Assembly (NCBI GenBank): GCA_964501725.1
Contig: CAZCTO010000012.1
Span: 1 to 64,000 of the forward strand
Direction of reading: 5' to 3'
Source of the DNA: CAZCTO01 sp964501725
Lineage (GTDB): Bacteria; Bacillota; Clostridia; Saccharofermentanales; Saccharofermentanaceae
DNA length: 64,000 nt
The position numbers were made by a program, and so were the translations under genes. Positions 27,817-36,370 of the stretch are shown here, piece by piece. Position 1 is the first letter of the stretch. Each line of letters opens with the position of its first letter. The notes under the pieces are model-generated. The model did no database searches, was not told the DNA's origin, and worked only from the letters and a program-made list of their open reading frames with translations.

Positions 27817-29349
27817 TTATTTTCCGGCAAACTTGATGTTGTCGTAATTAATTTTGTAGGTTACTGATCCGTCGGCGCCCAGTGAGTCTATCCACCCCGT
27901 CAATTTATCCGAGGCATTACTGATACGAAGTGAACTCTGCCATGCCGGAATGCTATCTACGTAGTAGTAAAGATGAATGTAGGAGTCATAGGGAATGATA
28001 ATCATGTCACCGGCTTTACGATCCGTTGAAAAAAGCCAGACGGCCAATGCCTTGTCATGATCAGAGGGATTTTGCGTTACGGCATATGTCTCGTATTTTA
28101 TGCCTGAAGACAATCCGCCGGCGGGCTTGGTCGCATAATCCTGTGAGTTTTTCATGACTGCGGCGACAAAGCTCTTCTCGTCCGTAATCGAATTCTTAAT
28201 TGTCTCGAGACGACTCGTTACTGCGGCGGCTTCGTCAAGAGTTTTCTGGTAATCAACATCCAGTGCGGCGGTGTTTTCAAGTGACAAAACACGATATGAG
28301 TAGGTCGGTGTCGTGTCGAACTTAACGGAATCATAGTATACGGCATATGCGCCGGTTTCTGTAACCAGTACCTGCTTGTCTCCTCTTACGCGACCCGGCG
28401 CAAAGAGAAAGTCGGCAATCTCAGTGCCGATATATAAGGCTGTCTCTTTCGAGTAATCCGTAGCTCTTGTCGGATCGGCTCCGTTCGCAAAAGCGGCTGC
28501 CTTGTCTTCTCCCGCATATTTCTCGCATGCGTCACGGAAAGAGGCGGCATCGGCTGTCTCCGCAATAACGTCATTTGCATTCTTAAGGGCTGCATCCGCA
28601 GCATCCTTCTTCTCCGCGTCCGTAGCCGCAATGTCGGTGGTCGCAGGGAAAAAATAATAGTTGAACGTCACAAGTCCGAAATCGTAGGGATTGGCATCAT
28701 ACATTGCCTGCATTTCTTCCGATGTCAGCCAAAAATCATTCTGTTTCAGGTATTCTTTATATTCGTCCGCGCGGAGCTGGCTGCGAAGAACCTTCTCGTA
28801 ACCTTTTACGGTCATTCCCTTTCCGTATGTTCTCATCAGGTATTCGTCCGCAGTAATATTATAATTCTTGGCTGTAGCCCGGACGGCATCAACCGAGTAT
28901 TGAATCGTCGACTCAACGCTTTCCGCTTTAAAACCGGCCTTTTGGGCAGCCGCGTTTATCAGATAATTCCTGCGTATATTTTCACCGGCACGCTCATAAA
29001 AAAACTGGGCGTATGTCATCTGAGTTCCCGGCATGATCGAATCCAGATCGGTGTCGTCATTTACTATTCCAACCTGGTAATACTGCTTGAACATCAGCGC
29101 ATAGCTGTACTTCAGTTCATTCACGGATATCCTGTCAAGAACCTTGCTCTTGCCGTTGGCCTGTGTTTCTATAATTTCAACACCGGTCAGAATCTTAGCC
29201 GGAACGCCGGTAACATAAGCAAAGTATCCTCCAATCGTGATCACGAAAAACAAAATGATCAACGTGGAAATGAGTCTTTTCTTAACGGTCTCGCTTAAAA
29301 GCGGTTTCTTACCCTTGGATTTATCAACGCCTTTTTTCTTGTCACTCAT
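27817..29349 (-). CDS. Membrane-anchored SurA/PrsA-like foldase
   Basis: A 510-residue protein with a Lys-rich cytoplasmic start (MSDKKKGVDKSKGKK), one membrane helix (about 30-50) and a long extracellular part. Residues 75-230 resemble the SurA N-terminal chaperone helices (YAQFFYERAGENIRRNYLI and the YLMRTYGKGMT region, which appears as DEYLMRTYGKGM), followed by parvulin-like segments (EYKEYLKQNDFWLTSEEM; ATKPAGGLSSGI). By family it would help fold exported proteins, but I see no complete parvulin active site, so isomerase activity is uncertain. The ATG at 29349 is preferred over earlier frames because the basic N-terminus and helix start there and AAAGGACGG precedes it. The gene at 37703-38833 encodes a related lipoprotein. 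Confidence 0.75.
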   Translation of the reverse strand: MSDKKKGVDKSKGKKPLLSETVKKRLISTLIILFFVITIGGYFAYVTGVPAKILTGVEIIETQANGKSKVLDRISVNELKYSYALMFKQYYQVGIVNDDTDLDSIMPGTQMTYAQFFYERAGENIRRNYLINAAAQKAGFKAESVESTIQYSVDAVRATAKNYNITADEYLMRTYGKGMTVKGYEKVLRSQLRADEYKEYLKQNDFWLTSEEMQAMYDANPYDFGLVTFNYYFFPATTDIAATDAEKKDAADAALKNANDVIAETADAASFRDACEKYAGEDKAAAFANGADPTRATDYSKETALYIGTEIADFLFAPGRVRGDKQVLVTETGAYAVYYDSVKFDTTPTYSYRVLSLENTAALDVDYQKTLDEAAAVTSRLETIKNSITDEKSFVAAVMKNSQDYATKPAGGLSSGIKYETYAVTQNPSDHDKALAVWLFSTDRKAGDMIIIPYDSYIHLYYYVDSIPAWQSSLRISNASDKLTGWIDSLGADGSVTYKINYDNIKFAGK

Positions 29350-29398
29350 ACTTGGTTCCGTCCTTTGCTCACGGTTGGATTTCGACACAGCACGCCTA

Positions 29399-30049
29399 TT
29401 ATAAGTCCCGTCCCTGAAGAATGCAAGAAAGCTCGGAAAGTTCATGCAACCAATACCGGGGGGATAATGCCTTGAGCTCATCGACAGGCATATAGGTCCA
29501 GTCCACGGCGGCGGCGTCCGCGCCTGCATTATGTGCGCATCTCAGGTCGTGAACGCTGTCGCCGACATAAAGTATACGGGACATGTCCGTAATTCCGAGC
29601 TTTTCCGCAGCAAAAAACAGCGGGTCCGGCGCGGGCTTGTGCACCTTCGTGTCTTCACGGGATACAAACACATCGAAGTACTTTTCCAGATCAAATTGCC
29701 GGACGGTAATCATCGCCGATTCTTTTCGTTTGGAGGTCACGATCCCCTGACGAACGCCAAGTTCGGCCACGGCTTTAAGGCCCTCGTGAATTCCCGGGAA
29801 TTCGCGGACTTCGGTCGTCAAAATTCGTTCGTTGATCCGCTGGTAAGCATCGTAAAGTTTCTTCTGTGTTTCTTCGTCATATCCTTCAAAGGCATCCCAG
29901 AGCGGAAGTCCGATCTTATTCAATATGAAGGCCTCTTCTTTCTTAATTCCAAGGACTTCATCAAATGCGGCTTGATGACATTTTACAATCATCGGGATCG
30001 TGTCCGCTAAGGTTCCGTCAAAATCATAAAGTATTGCGTCGTATCTCAA
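29399..30049 (-). CDS. HAD-family phosphatase, phosphoglycolate phosphatase / PpaX-like
   Basis: A haloacid-dehalogenase hydrolase of about 216 residues. Motif I is DFDGTLADT (nucleophile first Asp), motif II is VTSKR (as in GIVTSKRKES), motif III Lys lies in KVHKPAPDPL and motif IV is LYVGDSVHDLRCA. It hydrolyses small phosphomonoesters or pyrophosphate. The start is taken as TTG at 30049 because GGAGGG lies five bases upstream and homologues begin at this point; an ATG at 30094 would instead give a 4-bp ATGA overlap with the upstream gene and 15 extra residues. Follows the CorC-like gene. Confidence 0.85.
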   Translation of the reverse strand: MRYDAILYDFDGTLADTIPMIVKCHQAAFDEVLGIKKEEAFILNKIGLPLWDAFEGYDEETQKKLYDAYQRINERILTTEVREFPGIHEGLKAVAELGVRQGIVTSKRKESAMITVRQFDLEKYFDVFVSREDTKVHKPAPDPLFFAAEKLGITDMSRILYVGDSVHDLRCAHNAGADAAAVDWTYMPVDELKALSPRYWLHELSELSCILQGRDL

Positions 30050-30090
30050 ATGTCCCTCCAACCAAGCATATTGTTTCCGGAAGCCATGTG

Positions 30091-31440
30091 TCATTCTCCC
30101 TCATCATCTTCTTCATCCTCTTCATCCTCTTCGGGTAAAATACGCACTCTGAGCTTGGAAATCCATTTATTGTCCACCTGCTCTACGCGAATGCAAATAT
30201 TTTTGAATTGGACTTCCGGCGTCTCCCCTTTTTCGGGAATGCGGTCCAGCAGCTGAATGGTAAATCCGGCTATTGTATCATAGTCCTCGTCCGGAAGATC
30301 AATTCCCAGAATGCTCTCCAGATCACTCAAGGTGGTGTCTCCCGAAATGAGGTATTCCCCTTCGGGTAATACCTGAATTTGCTGCTCTTCATCGTCGAAC
30401 TCGTCGGTAATATTTCCGACAATCTCCTCGAGCATATCTTCAATGGTGGTGATGCCCATCGTTCCGCCGTACTCATCCACTACGACCGCCATCTGCATAC
30501 TTCCTTTTTTCATCTCGTGAAACAGGGATGACAGTTTCTTGGTTTCATGAACCACGAGCGGTTGGCGGAGCAGCTTCTCGAGTGAAAAATCGCCGTTCCT
30601 TTCGGAACTGAGGGAATAGCCGAGAAGATCTTTGATGTGAAGGATGCCGACGATTTCATCAATGGTATCTTTATAAACCGGGATGCGGGTGTATTTCTCA
30701 TTGGTCGCCACATCCATGACCTCGTCAAAAGTCGCGTCGACGGGAAGAGAAACGATCTTCTTCCGGTGCGTCATAATCTCCGAAACTTCTTTGTCGTTAA
30801 ACTCGAAAATGTTCTCGATCATTTGCTTCTCTTCGTTCTCAATACTGCCGGATTCACTTCCGACATCCACCATCATCCGAATCTCTTCCTCGGTGACATT
30901 TCTGTCCTTCGCGTCCGGATCAATTCCCAGTATTCGAAGGATCACATTCGTCGAAAAGGTCAGCAAAGTGACAAAAGGGGTCATGAAAATCCCAAAACCT
31001 TTGACGATGACCGCCGCAACGAAGGCCACTCTGTCCGGGTATTTCTGTGCGACGCGCTTGGGAACAAGCTCTCCGAGCACCAGCGAAAAGTAAGCAAGGA
31101 TAATCGTGATCACAAACATGCTGAGTGTTTTGAGAAAGCCGATCTTGCCGGCAGGATCAATCAAATTTGTCAGGCGTCCCGCAAATTTATCCGCCGCAAA
31201 AGCGGAAGAAAGAAATCCTGCGAGTGTAACACCGACCTGGATGGTTGCCAGAAATGTGCCGGGCGCCTCAACAAATTTAAGGACCCTGCGGGCACCTTTA
31301 TGCCCTTCATCGGCCATCTTCCGGATTTTGTTATCATTCAGCGTGATGACTGCCATCTCTGTGGCGGAAAAGAAAGCGTTTATTAATATAAAAATTAAAA
31401 CAATGAGCAAATCAAGAATAATACTGCCGACCTGGGGCAC
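30091..31440 (-). CDS. CNNM/HlyC-CorC family membrane protein (DUF21-CBS-CBS-CorC_HlyC)
   Basis: A 449-residue protein. Residues 1-200 are the DUF21 membrane domain with four hydrophobic segments; two CBS domains follow (about 215-340, including MTHRKKIVSLPVDAT and VVDEYGGTMGITTIEDMLEE), then the C-terminal CorC_HlyC domain and a very acidic tail (EEDEEDEEDDEGE). Members are linked to magnesium or other divalent cation export and were once annotated as hemolysins. The start is GTG at 31440 behind AGGAGACATT. Own candidate promoter upstream; the HAD gene overlaps or closely follows its end. Confidence 0.92.
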   Translation of the reverse strand: MPQVGSIILDLLIVLIFILINAFFSATEMAVITLNDNKIRKMADEGHKGARRVLKFVEAPGTFLATIQVGVTLAGFLSSAFAADKFAGRLTNLIDPAGKIGFLKTLSMFVITIILAYFSLVLGELVPKRVAQKYPDRVAFVAAVIVKGFGIFMTPFVTLLTFSTNVILRILGIDPDAKDRNVTEEEIRMMVDVGSESGSIENEEKQMIENIFEFNDKEVSEIMTHRKKIVSLPVDATFDEVMDVATNEKYTRIPVYKDTIDEIVGILHIKDLLGYSLSSERNGDFSLEKLLRQPLVVHETKKLSSLFHEMKKGSMQMAVVVDEYGGTMGITTIEDMLEEIVGNITDEFDDEEQQIQVLPEGEYLISGDTTLSDLESILGIDLPDEDYDTIAGFTIQLLDRIPEKGETPEVQFKNICIRVEQVDNKWISKLRVRILPEEDEEDEEDDEGE

Positions 31441-31533
31441 AATGTCTCCTGTCCTTCCTACCTTGGGGCGGTTATTCCCCCTGCAAAAAATGTGTACGCC
31501 CGCATACCTGTATGCGAGTCTCTCACATGGAAA

Positions 31534-31562
31534 AATATAGCAGATTTATGTATTTTCTACAA
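31534..31562 (-). promoter_or_regulatory. Candidate promoter of the CNNM/CorC gene
   Basis: TTGTAG (31562-31557), 17-bp spacer, TATATT (31539-31534) on the minus strand, overlapping the gatB stop codon. A small perfect hairpin CGCATAC/GTATGCG follows in the leader at 31501-31516. Confidence 0.4.
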
Positions 31563-33020
31563 GAACGGCTCTGCTTGCCGGTTTCTTAATTCTTCAAGAA
31601 GCGACGTCAACAGCTCACGAACCACCAGCGGATCCGCTTTCCCTTGAAGCGCACGCATGGATTGACCAATCAGGAATTGAAAATTCTTTTCGTTTCCGGA
31701 AAGGTACTCCGTCACGGCTTTTTCGTTATTTGAGAGGACCTGCCGGATAATCGGCTCGATGGCTCCGGTATCCGAAACCTGGGCCAAACCGTGTTCCCTG
31801 ACATAAGCTTCCGGATCCTCGCCGGTCCTGAAAATCTCCGCGAGCACTTTACGTCCGACCGTTCTGTTAATCTTTCCTTTTGCGACCATCACGATGATTT
31901 TTCCGAGGGATTCCGGAGAAAGATTCATCTCCTCCGGCGTGATCCCGGCATCTCCGAGCAGTTTCAGCAGATCGGTCATGATCCAGTTGGATGCGTCTTT
32001 GGGATTTCTACAAATTTCCACGGTCTTTTCAAACACGGAAACCAACGACGTCGAGCCCGTAAGAATGTCCGCGTCATATTCCGGAAGCCCGAAAACGCGC
32101 ACATATCTTTCCATTTTCGCTTCACGAAGTTCAGGGAGCGATGAGGTGATCCGATCAATCATTTCCTGCTCAATGCGAATCGGCAGAACGTCGGGCTCGG
32201 GGAAATATTTATAATCGTGGGCATTCTCCTTCGATCTCATCGCATAAGAGGAGTCCTTGTTATCATCCCATCTCCGGGTCTCCTGAAGGATCGTGCCGCC
32301 GGCAAGGAGAATATCGGTCTGCCGCTTGGTCTCTCCGGCGATCGCGCGGGCAATGGACTTGAGGGAGGCCATGTTTTTCATTTCGGTCCGGGTTCCGTAT
32401 TCTTTTTGTCCGACAGGACGGATCGAGAGATTGATATCGGCACGCATGGAACCTTCCTGCATTTTGCAGTCCGACACGCCCAGATATTGAAGTGTTGTTT
32501 TGAGCTTTTCGAGGTACGCAACGACTTCTTCCGCGGTTCTGAAATCCGGCTCGGAGACGATCTCGATCAGCGGCACTCCGCATCGGTTGAAATCGACGAG
32601 CGTGCAGTCATCCCACGGATCGTGAATCAGTTTTCCAGCGTCCTCTTCCATGTGAATTTCATGAATTCCGATTCTTGATACTTTTCCGTCGACGGTTACG
32701 TCGACATGACCGTTCCGGCAAATCGGCAGGTACAGTTGTGAGATTTGATAGGCTTTGGGCAGATCAGGATAAAAATAATTCTTCCGGTCAAACTTGCTGT
32801 ACCGGGTGATGTCACAGTTGAGTGCAATGCCGGCTTTAACCGCAAATTCAACCACCGCCTGATTTAATGTGGGAAGTGTTCCGGGCATTCCCGAACACAC
32901 TTCGCAGACATGTGTATTCTGCTCGCCGCCGAAATCAGCCGAACAGCCGCAGAAAATTTTCGATTTTGTGGATAATTCAGCATGGACTTCCAGGCCCATG
33001 ACGGTTTCAAAATTGCTCAT
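31557..33020 (-). CDS. gatB: Asp-tRNA(Asn)/Glu-tRNA(Gln) amidotransferase subunit B
   Basis: A 487-residue subunit that activates the Asp or Glu on mischarged tRNA for amidation. VMGLEVHAELSTKSKIFCGC is the family start, with the zinc-binding Cys pairs continuing in HVCEVCSGMPGTLP; the C-terminal 150 residues are the tRNA-binding YqeY-like tail. The ATG at 33020 overlaps the gatA stop codon as ATGA and follows GGAGGTGAACGC, which decides the start although the frame is open further upstream inside gatA. Works with GatA, GatC and the synthetase encoded at the head of this operon. Confidence 0.97.
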   Translation of the reverse strand: MSNFETVMGLEVHAELSTKSKIFCGCSADFGGEQNTHVCEVCSGMPGTLPTLNQAVVEFAVKAGIALNCDITRYSKFDRKNYFYPDLPKAYQISQLYLPICRNGHVDVTVDGKVSRIGIHEIHMEEDAGKLIHDPWDDCTLVDFNRCGVPLIEIVSEPDFRTAEEVVAYLEKLKTTLQYLGVSDCKMQEGSMRADINLSIRPVGQKEYGTRTEMKNMASLKSIARAIAGETKRQTDILLAGGTILQETRRWDDNKDSSYAMRSKENAHDYKYFPEPDVLPIRIEQEMIDRITSSLPELREAKMERYVRVFGLPEYDADILTGSTSLVSVFEKTVEICRNPKDASNWIMTDLLKLLGDAGITPEEMNLSPESLGKIIVMVAKGKINRTVGRKVLAEIFRTGEDPEAYVREHGLAQVSDTGAIEPIIRQVLSNNEKAVTEYLSGNEKNFQFLIGQSMRALQGKADPLVVRELLTSLLEELRNRQAEPFL

Positions 33021-34495
33021 GCGTTCACCTCCGGCGGTCTTTGCAGGTGATGCGTTGTTCGTTTCTGGTACGCGGCGGCCGCGCCGACCAGTCCCTGTTC
33101 CGAAAAATGACTGCCGATCAGCTGCATACCGACCGGAAGTCCTTTTGAATCCAGTCCGCATGGGATGGAAACCGCCGGCAGACCGACAATATTGACCAAC
33201 ACGGTGTAAATGTCGCCCAGATACATTTTGAGCGGGTCGGAAAGACTCTCGCCTTTTCGAAGCGCCGTGGTCGGCGCAACCGGCCCGACAATCACATCAT
33301 AGTTCTGAAACGCCTTGTCGAAGGCTTTTTTGATCAAGCCTTTCGCCTGAAGCGCTTTTTTGTAATAGGCATCGTAATATCCCGATGAAAGCACAAAATT
33401 GCCGAGCATGATGCGCCGCTTGACCTCCAGCCCGAAGCCTTCGCTGCGTGACTTGCAATAAAGGTCGATGAGGTCTTCCGCACCTTCCGCGCGCAGTCCG
33501 TACTTGATCCCGTCATACCGCGACAGGTTCGAACAAGCCTCGGCACAGGCGATGATGTAATAGGTCGGCACAGCGTATTCAACGATGGGTAGCGCAAATT
33601 CTTCGACGGTCGCGCCCATTTTCCGGTAGTCTTCAATGGCTTCCCGCACCCGGAGCGCGACATCCGGATCAATTCCTTCGCCGAAATAATTGGACGGAAC
33701 GCCGATGCGAAGTTTGGAGGGATCAAAGGATTCGGCCGCGGAGAGATCGATTTTAGCGGTGTCAGCCGACGTATGATCCTTCGGATCCAAGCCGGAAATT
33801 ACGTTCAGGAGTGCCGCGCAATCCAATATGTCTTTGCCGACCGGTCCGATTTGATCCAGAGATGACGCAAATGCGACCAGTCCGTAACGGGAGACGGTCC
33901 CGTACGTCGGCTTGATCCCGCTCACTCCGCAGAAAGAACACGGTTGACGGATGGAGCCGCCGGTATCGGAGCCCAGCGCGCAGATCGCCTCGCCCGCGGC
34001 GACAGCCGCTGCCGCCCCGCCCGAAGAACCGCCGGGAACACAGTTGATATCCCATGGGTTGGAGGTCTCGCCGTAATAAGATGTTTCTGTGGTCGACCCC
34101 ATCGCAAATTCGTCCATGTTCAGCTTGCCGACAACGATCATCCCGGCTTCCTCAAGCTTAACCACCGAGGTTGCGGAATAGGAGGGCAAAAAGTTGCTGA
34201 GGATTTTCGATCCGCAGGAGGTAAGGAGATTCCGGGTGCAGATATTATCTTTTATCGCAACGGGAACGCCGGCAAGCGGTGACAATATCTCTCCCGCGTC
34301 AATGCGTTTTTGAACCGCCTCGGCGGCTGCCAGTGCCTCTTTTTCGAAAAGGCTGATATAGCTGCGATACAAGGGCTCTTTTACGCGGATCGCGTTAAAA
34401 AGCATACTGACCAATTCGGGGCTTTTGAGATTACCGCTGCGGATCTCCTGCCCGAGTTCAAGTGCGGTTTTGGAAAGATATTGATTTTCGCTCAT
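33017..34495 (-). CDS. gatA: Asp-tRNA(Asn)/Glu-tRNA(Gln) amidotransferase subunit A
   Basis: A 492-residue glutaminase subunit of the amidase-signature family. The Ser-cisSer-Lys triad is visible: Lys82 in PVAIKDN, Ser157 in PGGSSGG and nucleophile Ser181 in SDTGGSIRQP. It releases ammonia from glutamine and passes it to GatB. The ATG at 34495 follows GAAAGGTC and starts the family N-terminus; an upstream in-frame TTG lies within the ribosome site region and is unlikely. Stop overlaps the gatB start. Confidence 0.97.
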   Translation of the reverse strand: MSENQYLSKTALELGQEIRSGNLKSPELVSMLFNAIRVKEPLYRSYISLFEKEALAAAEAVQKRIDAGEILSPLAGVPVAIKDNICTRNLLTSCGSKILSNFLPSYSATSVVKLEEAGMIVVGKLNMDEFAMGSTTETSYYGETSNPWDINCVPGGSSGGAAAAVAAGEAICALGSDTGGSIRQPCSFCGVSGIKPTYGTVSRYGLVAFASSLDQIGPVGKDILDCAALLNVISGLDPKDHTSADTAKIDLSAAESFDPSKLRIGVPSNYFGEGIDPDVALRVREAIEDYRKMGATVEEFALPIVEYAVPTYYIIACAEACSNLSRYDGIKYGLRAEGAEDLIDLYCKSRSEGFGLEVKRRIMLGNFVLSSGYYDAYYKKALQAKGLIKKAFDKAFQNYDVIVGPVAPTTALRKGESLSDPLKMYLGDIYTVLVNIVGLPAVSIPCGLDSKGLPVGMQLIGSHFSEQGLVGAAAAYQKRTTHHLQRPPEVNA

Positions 34496-34537
34496 TGCGT
34501 TTGACCTTTCATGATGCAAGTCTCTTCTGCAAACCGG

Positions 34538-34825
34538 TTATTCGACTGTCTTCGGAACCTTAAAGAATCCGTCTTTCCGGTCCGGCGCGGCGGAAAGAAT
34601 TTCTTCGCGACGGTTTCCGTTAGTCACGACATCTTCGCGAAAAACGTTGGTTACGGGAAACGCGTGGGATAAAGGCTCGACGCCCTCTGTATCGAGTTCG
34701 TTCAGCTTATCGATATATCCCAGAATTGCGCCGAGATCTTTCTCGGTTTTACTTCTTTCGGCATCGCTTAAGCGAATTCTTCCCAGTTCTTCGAGATATG
34801 AGATTAATTCGTCGGTAATCTCCAC
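34538..34825 (-). CDS. gatC: Asp-tRNA(Asn)/Glu-tRNA(Gln) amidotransferase subunit C
   Basis: A 95-residue subunit that holds GatA and GatB together. The first helix has YLEELGRIRLSDAER and the end has the family pattern DVVTNGNRREEILSAAPDRKDGFFKVPKTVE, seen here as EEILSAAPDRKDGFFKVPKT. The start is GTG at 34825 behind AAAGGAG. It lies 12 bp after the synthetase gene and before gatA. Confidence 0.95.
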   Translation of the reverse strand: MEITDELISYLEELGRIRLSDAERSKTEKDLGAILGYIDKLNELDTEGVEPLSHAFPVTNVFREDVVTNGNRREEILSAAPDRKDGFFKVPKTVE

Positions 34826-34837
34826 GTTGTTTCTCCT

Positions 34838-36175
34838 TTACGGTTCGAGACGGTTCATGTCCCGCGGGAAAAGCGAGCAGGATCGCACATTACTGTCATC
34901 CAGAAGCTTCATGCAGAGACGCTCCAGTCCGAGGCCGAGTCCGCCGTGAGGCGGCATGCCGTACTTGTGAATCATCAGGTAATTCGTAAATCCTTCCGGA
35001 TCCAGACCTTTGGCGACCATCTTGTCGACCTGCGTTTGATAATCATGGATACGCTGGCCGCCGGTGGTGATCTCCATTCCCCTGAAAAGCAGGTCGAAGG
35101 AAAGCGTGAAGGTCGGGTCCTCCGGATCGTTCATCGCATAAAACGGTCTCTTCTTCGTCGGATAATGCGTTACAAAAACGAATTCGCTTCCGTGCTTTTC
35201 GAGGAAATAGCGGCTGATCAGTTGCTCTTCCACAGGCTCCAGATCAAAAGGATCCCTGATCTTGTGACCGTATTCCGCGGCAATCAGTTCCTTTGCCTGC
35301 CGAAAACGAACGGTCGGAATGGTTTCACAGGAAGGAAGGTTCACGCCGAGGTCTTTGCACTCCTTCGCGCAGTCCCGCGCAAGCAGTTTCAAAATATACT
35401 GCAGGCAGGCTGTTTCCATATTCATAATGTCGGTGAAATCCTTAATGTATCCCATCTCGAAATCGAGACTGACGTATTCGTTCAGATGCCGAACCGTGCT
35501 GTGTTTTTCGGCGCGAAAAACCGGGCCGATTTCATACACGCGCTCAAACACGCCGACCATCGTCTGCTTGTAAAACTGCGGGCTTTGCGCAAGAAACGCT
35601 TTCTTTCCGAAATAGTCCATACGAAAAACATTCGTGCCGCCTTCCGCGTTACCGCCTACAATCTTTGGCGTGCGGATGTCCGTGAATCCGTTCTGATCCA
35701 GAAACTCTCTGAAACCGCGAACGATGGCCGCCTGAATACGGAAACGCGCCCGCATTTCTCCGGAACGAAGCGTGATCGGCCGGTTGGATAAATCGGTGTC
35801 GAGATTGACACCGAGCTTAAATTTCTTGGAAATATTGACGGGCATTGCCTCGGCGGGAAAGGACAGAATTGTGATCTTCTCCGGTATAATTTCCACGCCG
35901 CCCGGGGCGCGTTCTTCGACTCTCGCAGTACCGGTAATTTCAACGGTACATTCAAACGCCAGGGCTCCGAAAGTATCTTGCATTTCCGGCGTTTTCTCGA
36001 GAACACACTGAACCAGTCCTTCCGGAATCCGGATAATCAGAAACGCAAAGTCTCCCATGTCGCGGATGTTGTGAACGGCGCCGTGAAGGACGGCGGGCAA
36101 ATGACTGACGGCAGCATTCAACAGTCCGTCAAAGGTTGAAACCTTAAGAATATCTTTACCGGACATGTACTCCAT
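34838..36175 (-). CDS. aspS: Archaeal-type (probably non-discriminating) aspartyl-tRNA synthetase
   Basis: A 445-residue class II synthetase. Its length and organisation, an OB-fold (about 20-115) followed directly by the catalytic core, match the archaeal/eukaryal AspRS type, not the bacterial type of about 590 residues with a GAD insertion. Motif 2 region is FRAEKHSTVRHLNEY and motif 3 is GLGLGLERL. Archaeal-type enzymes in bacteria often charge both tRNA-Asp and tRNA-Asn, and the linkage to gatCAB fits that: Asp-tRNA-Asn made here would be amidated by the next genes. AsnRS is the main alternative, but ENxR-type context and operon favour AspRS. The start at 36175 follows AAGGGGGC. Confidence 0.88.
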   Translation of the reverse strand: MEYMSGKDILKVSTFDGLLNAAVSHLPAVLHGAVHNIRDMGDFAFLIIRIPEGLVQCVLEKTPEMQDTFGALAFECTVEITGTARVEERAPGGVEIIPEKITILSFPAEAMPVNISKKFKLGVNLDTDLSNRPITLRSGEMRARFRIQAAIVRGFREFLDQNGFTDIRTPKIVGGNAEGGTNVFRMDYFGKKAFLAQSPQFYKQTMVGVFERVYEIGPVFRAEKHSTVRHLNEYVSLDFEMGYIKDFTDIMNMETACLQYILKLLARDCAKECKDLGVNLPSCETIPTVRFRQAKELIAAEYGHKIRDPFDLEPVEEQLISRYFLEKHGSEFVFVTHYPTKKRPFYAMNDPEDPTFTLSFDLLFRGMEITTGGQRIHDYQTQVDKMVAKGLDPEGFTNYLMIHKYGMPPHGGLGLGLERLCMKLLDDSNVRSCSLFPRDMNRLEP

Positions 36176-36293
36176 AACCGAATGCCCCCTTGTGTCATTT
36201 TCTCGCAAATTCTCTTTTTTATTCACAGAATTTTACCACTTAAGCGGTGGACTCGCAATAAAAATCCGGCTGATCGATTCACTATTTACACAA

Positions 36294-36339
36294 ACATGCT
36301 CCGCTTTCGGCTCCATCGCCGAAAAAAAGCGGAGCATGT
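36294..36339 (-). terminator. Hairpin terminator after the alcohol dehydrogenase gene
   Basis: Perfect 14-bp arms ACATGCTCCGCTTT (36294-36307) and AAAGCGGAGCATGT (36326-36339), with a further small stem CGGC/GCCG in the loop. It lies 32 bp beyond the dehydrogenase stop. The T-run is poor, so direction is uncertain. Confidence 0.65.
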
Positions 36340-36370
36340 GAACCCCTTTCCGGGTGATTGATCCGAAAAC

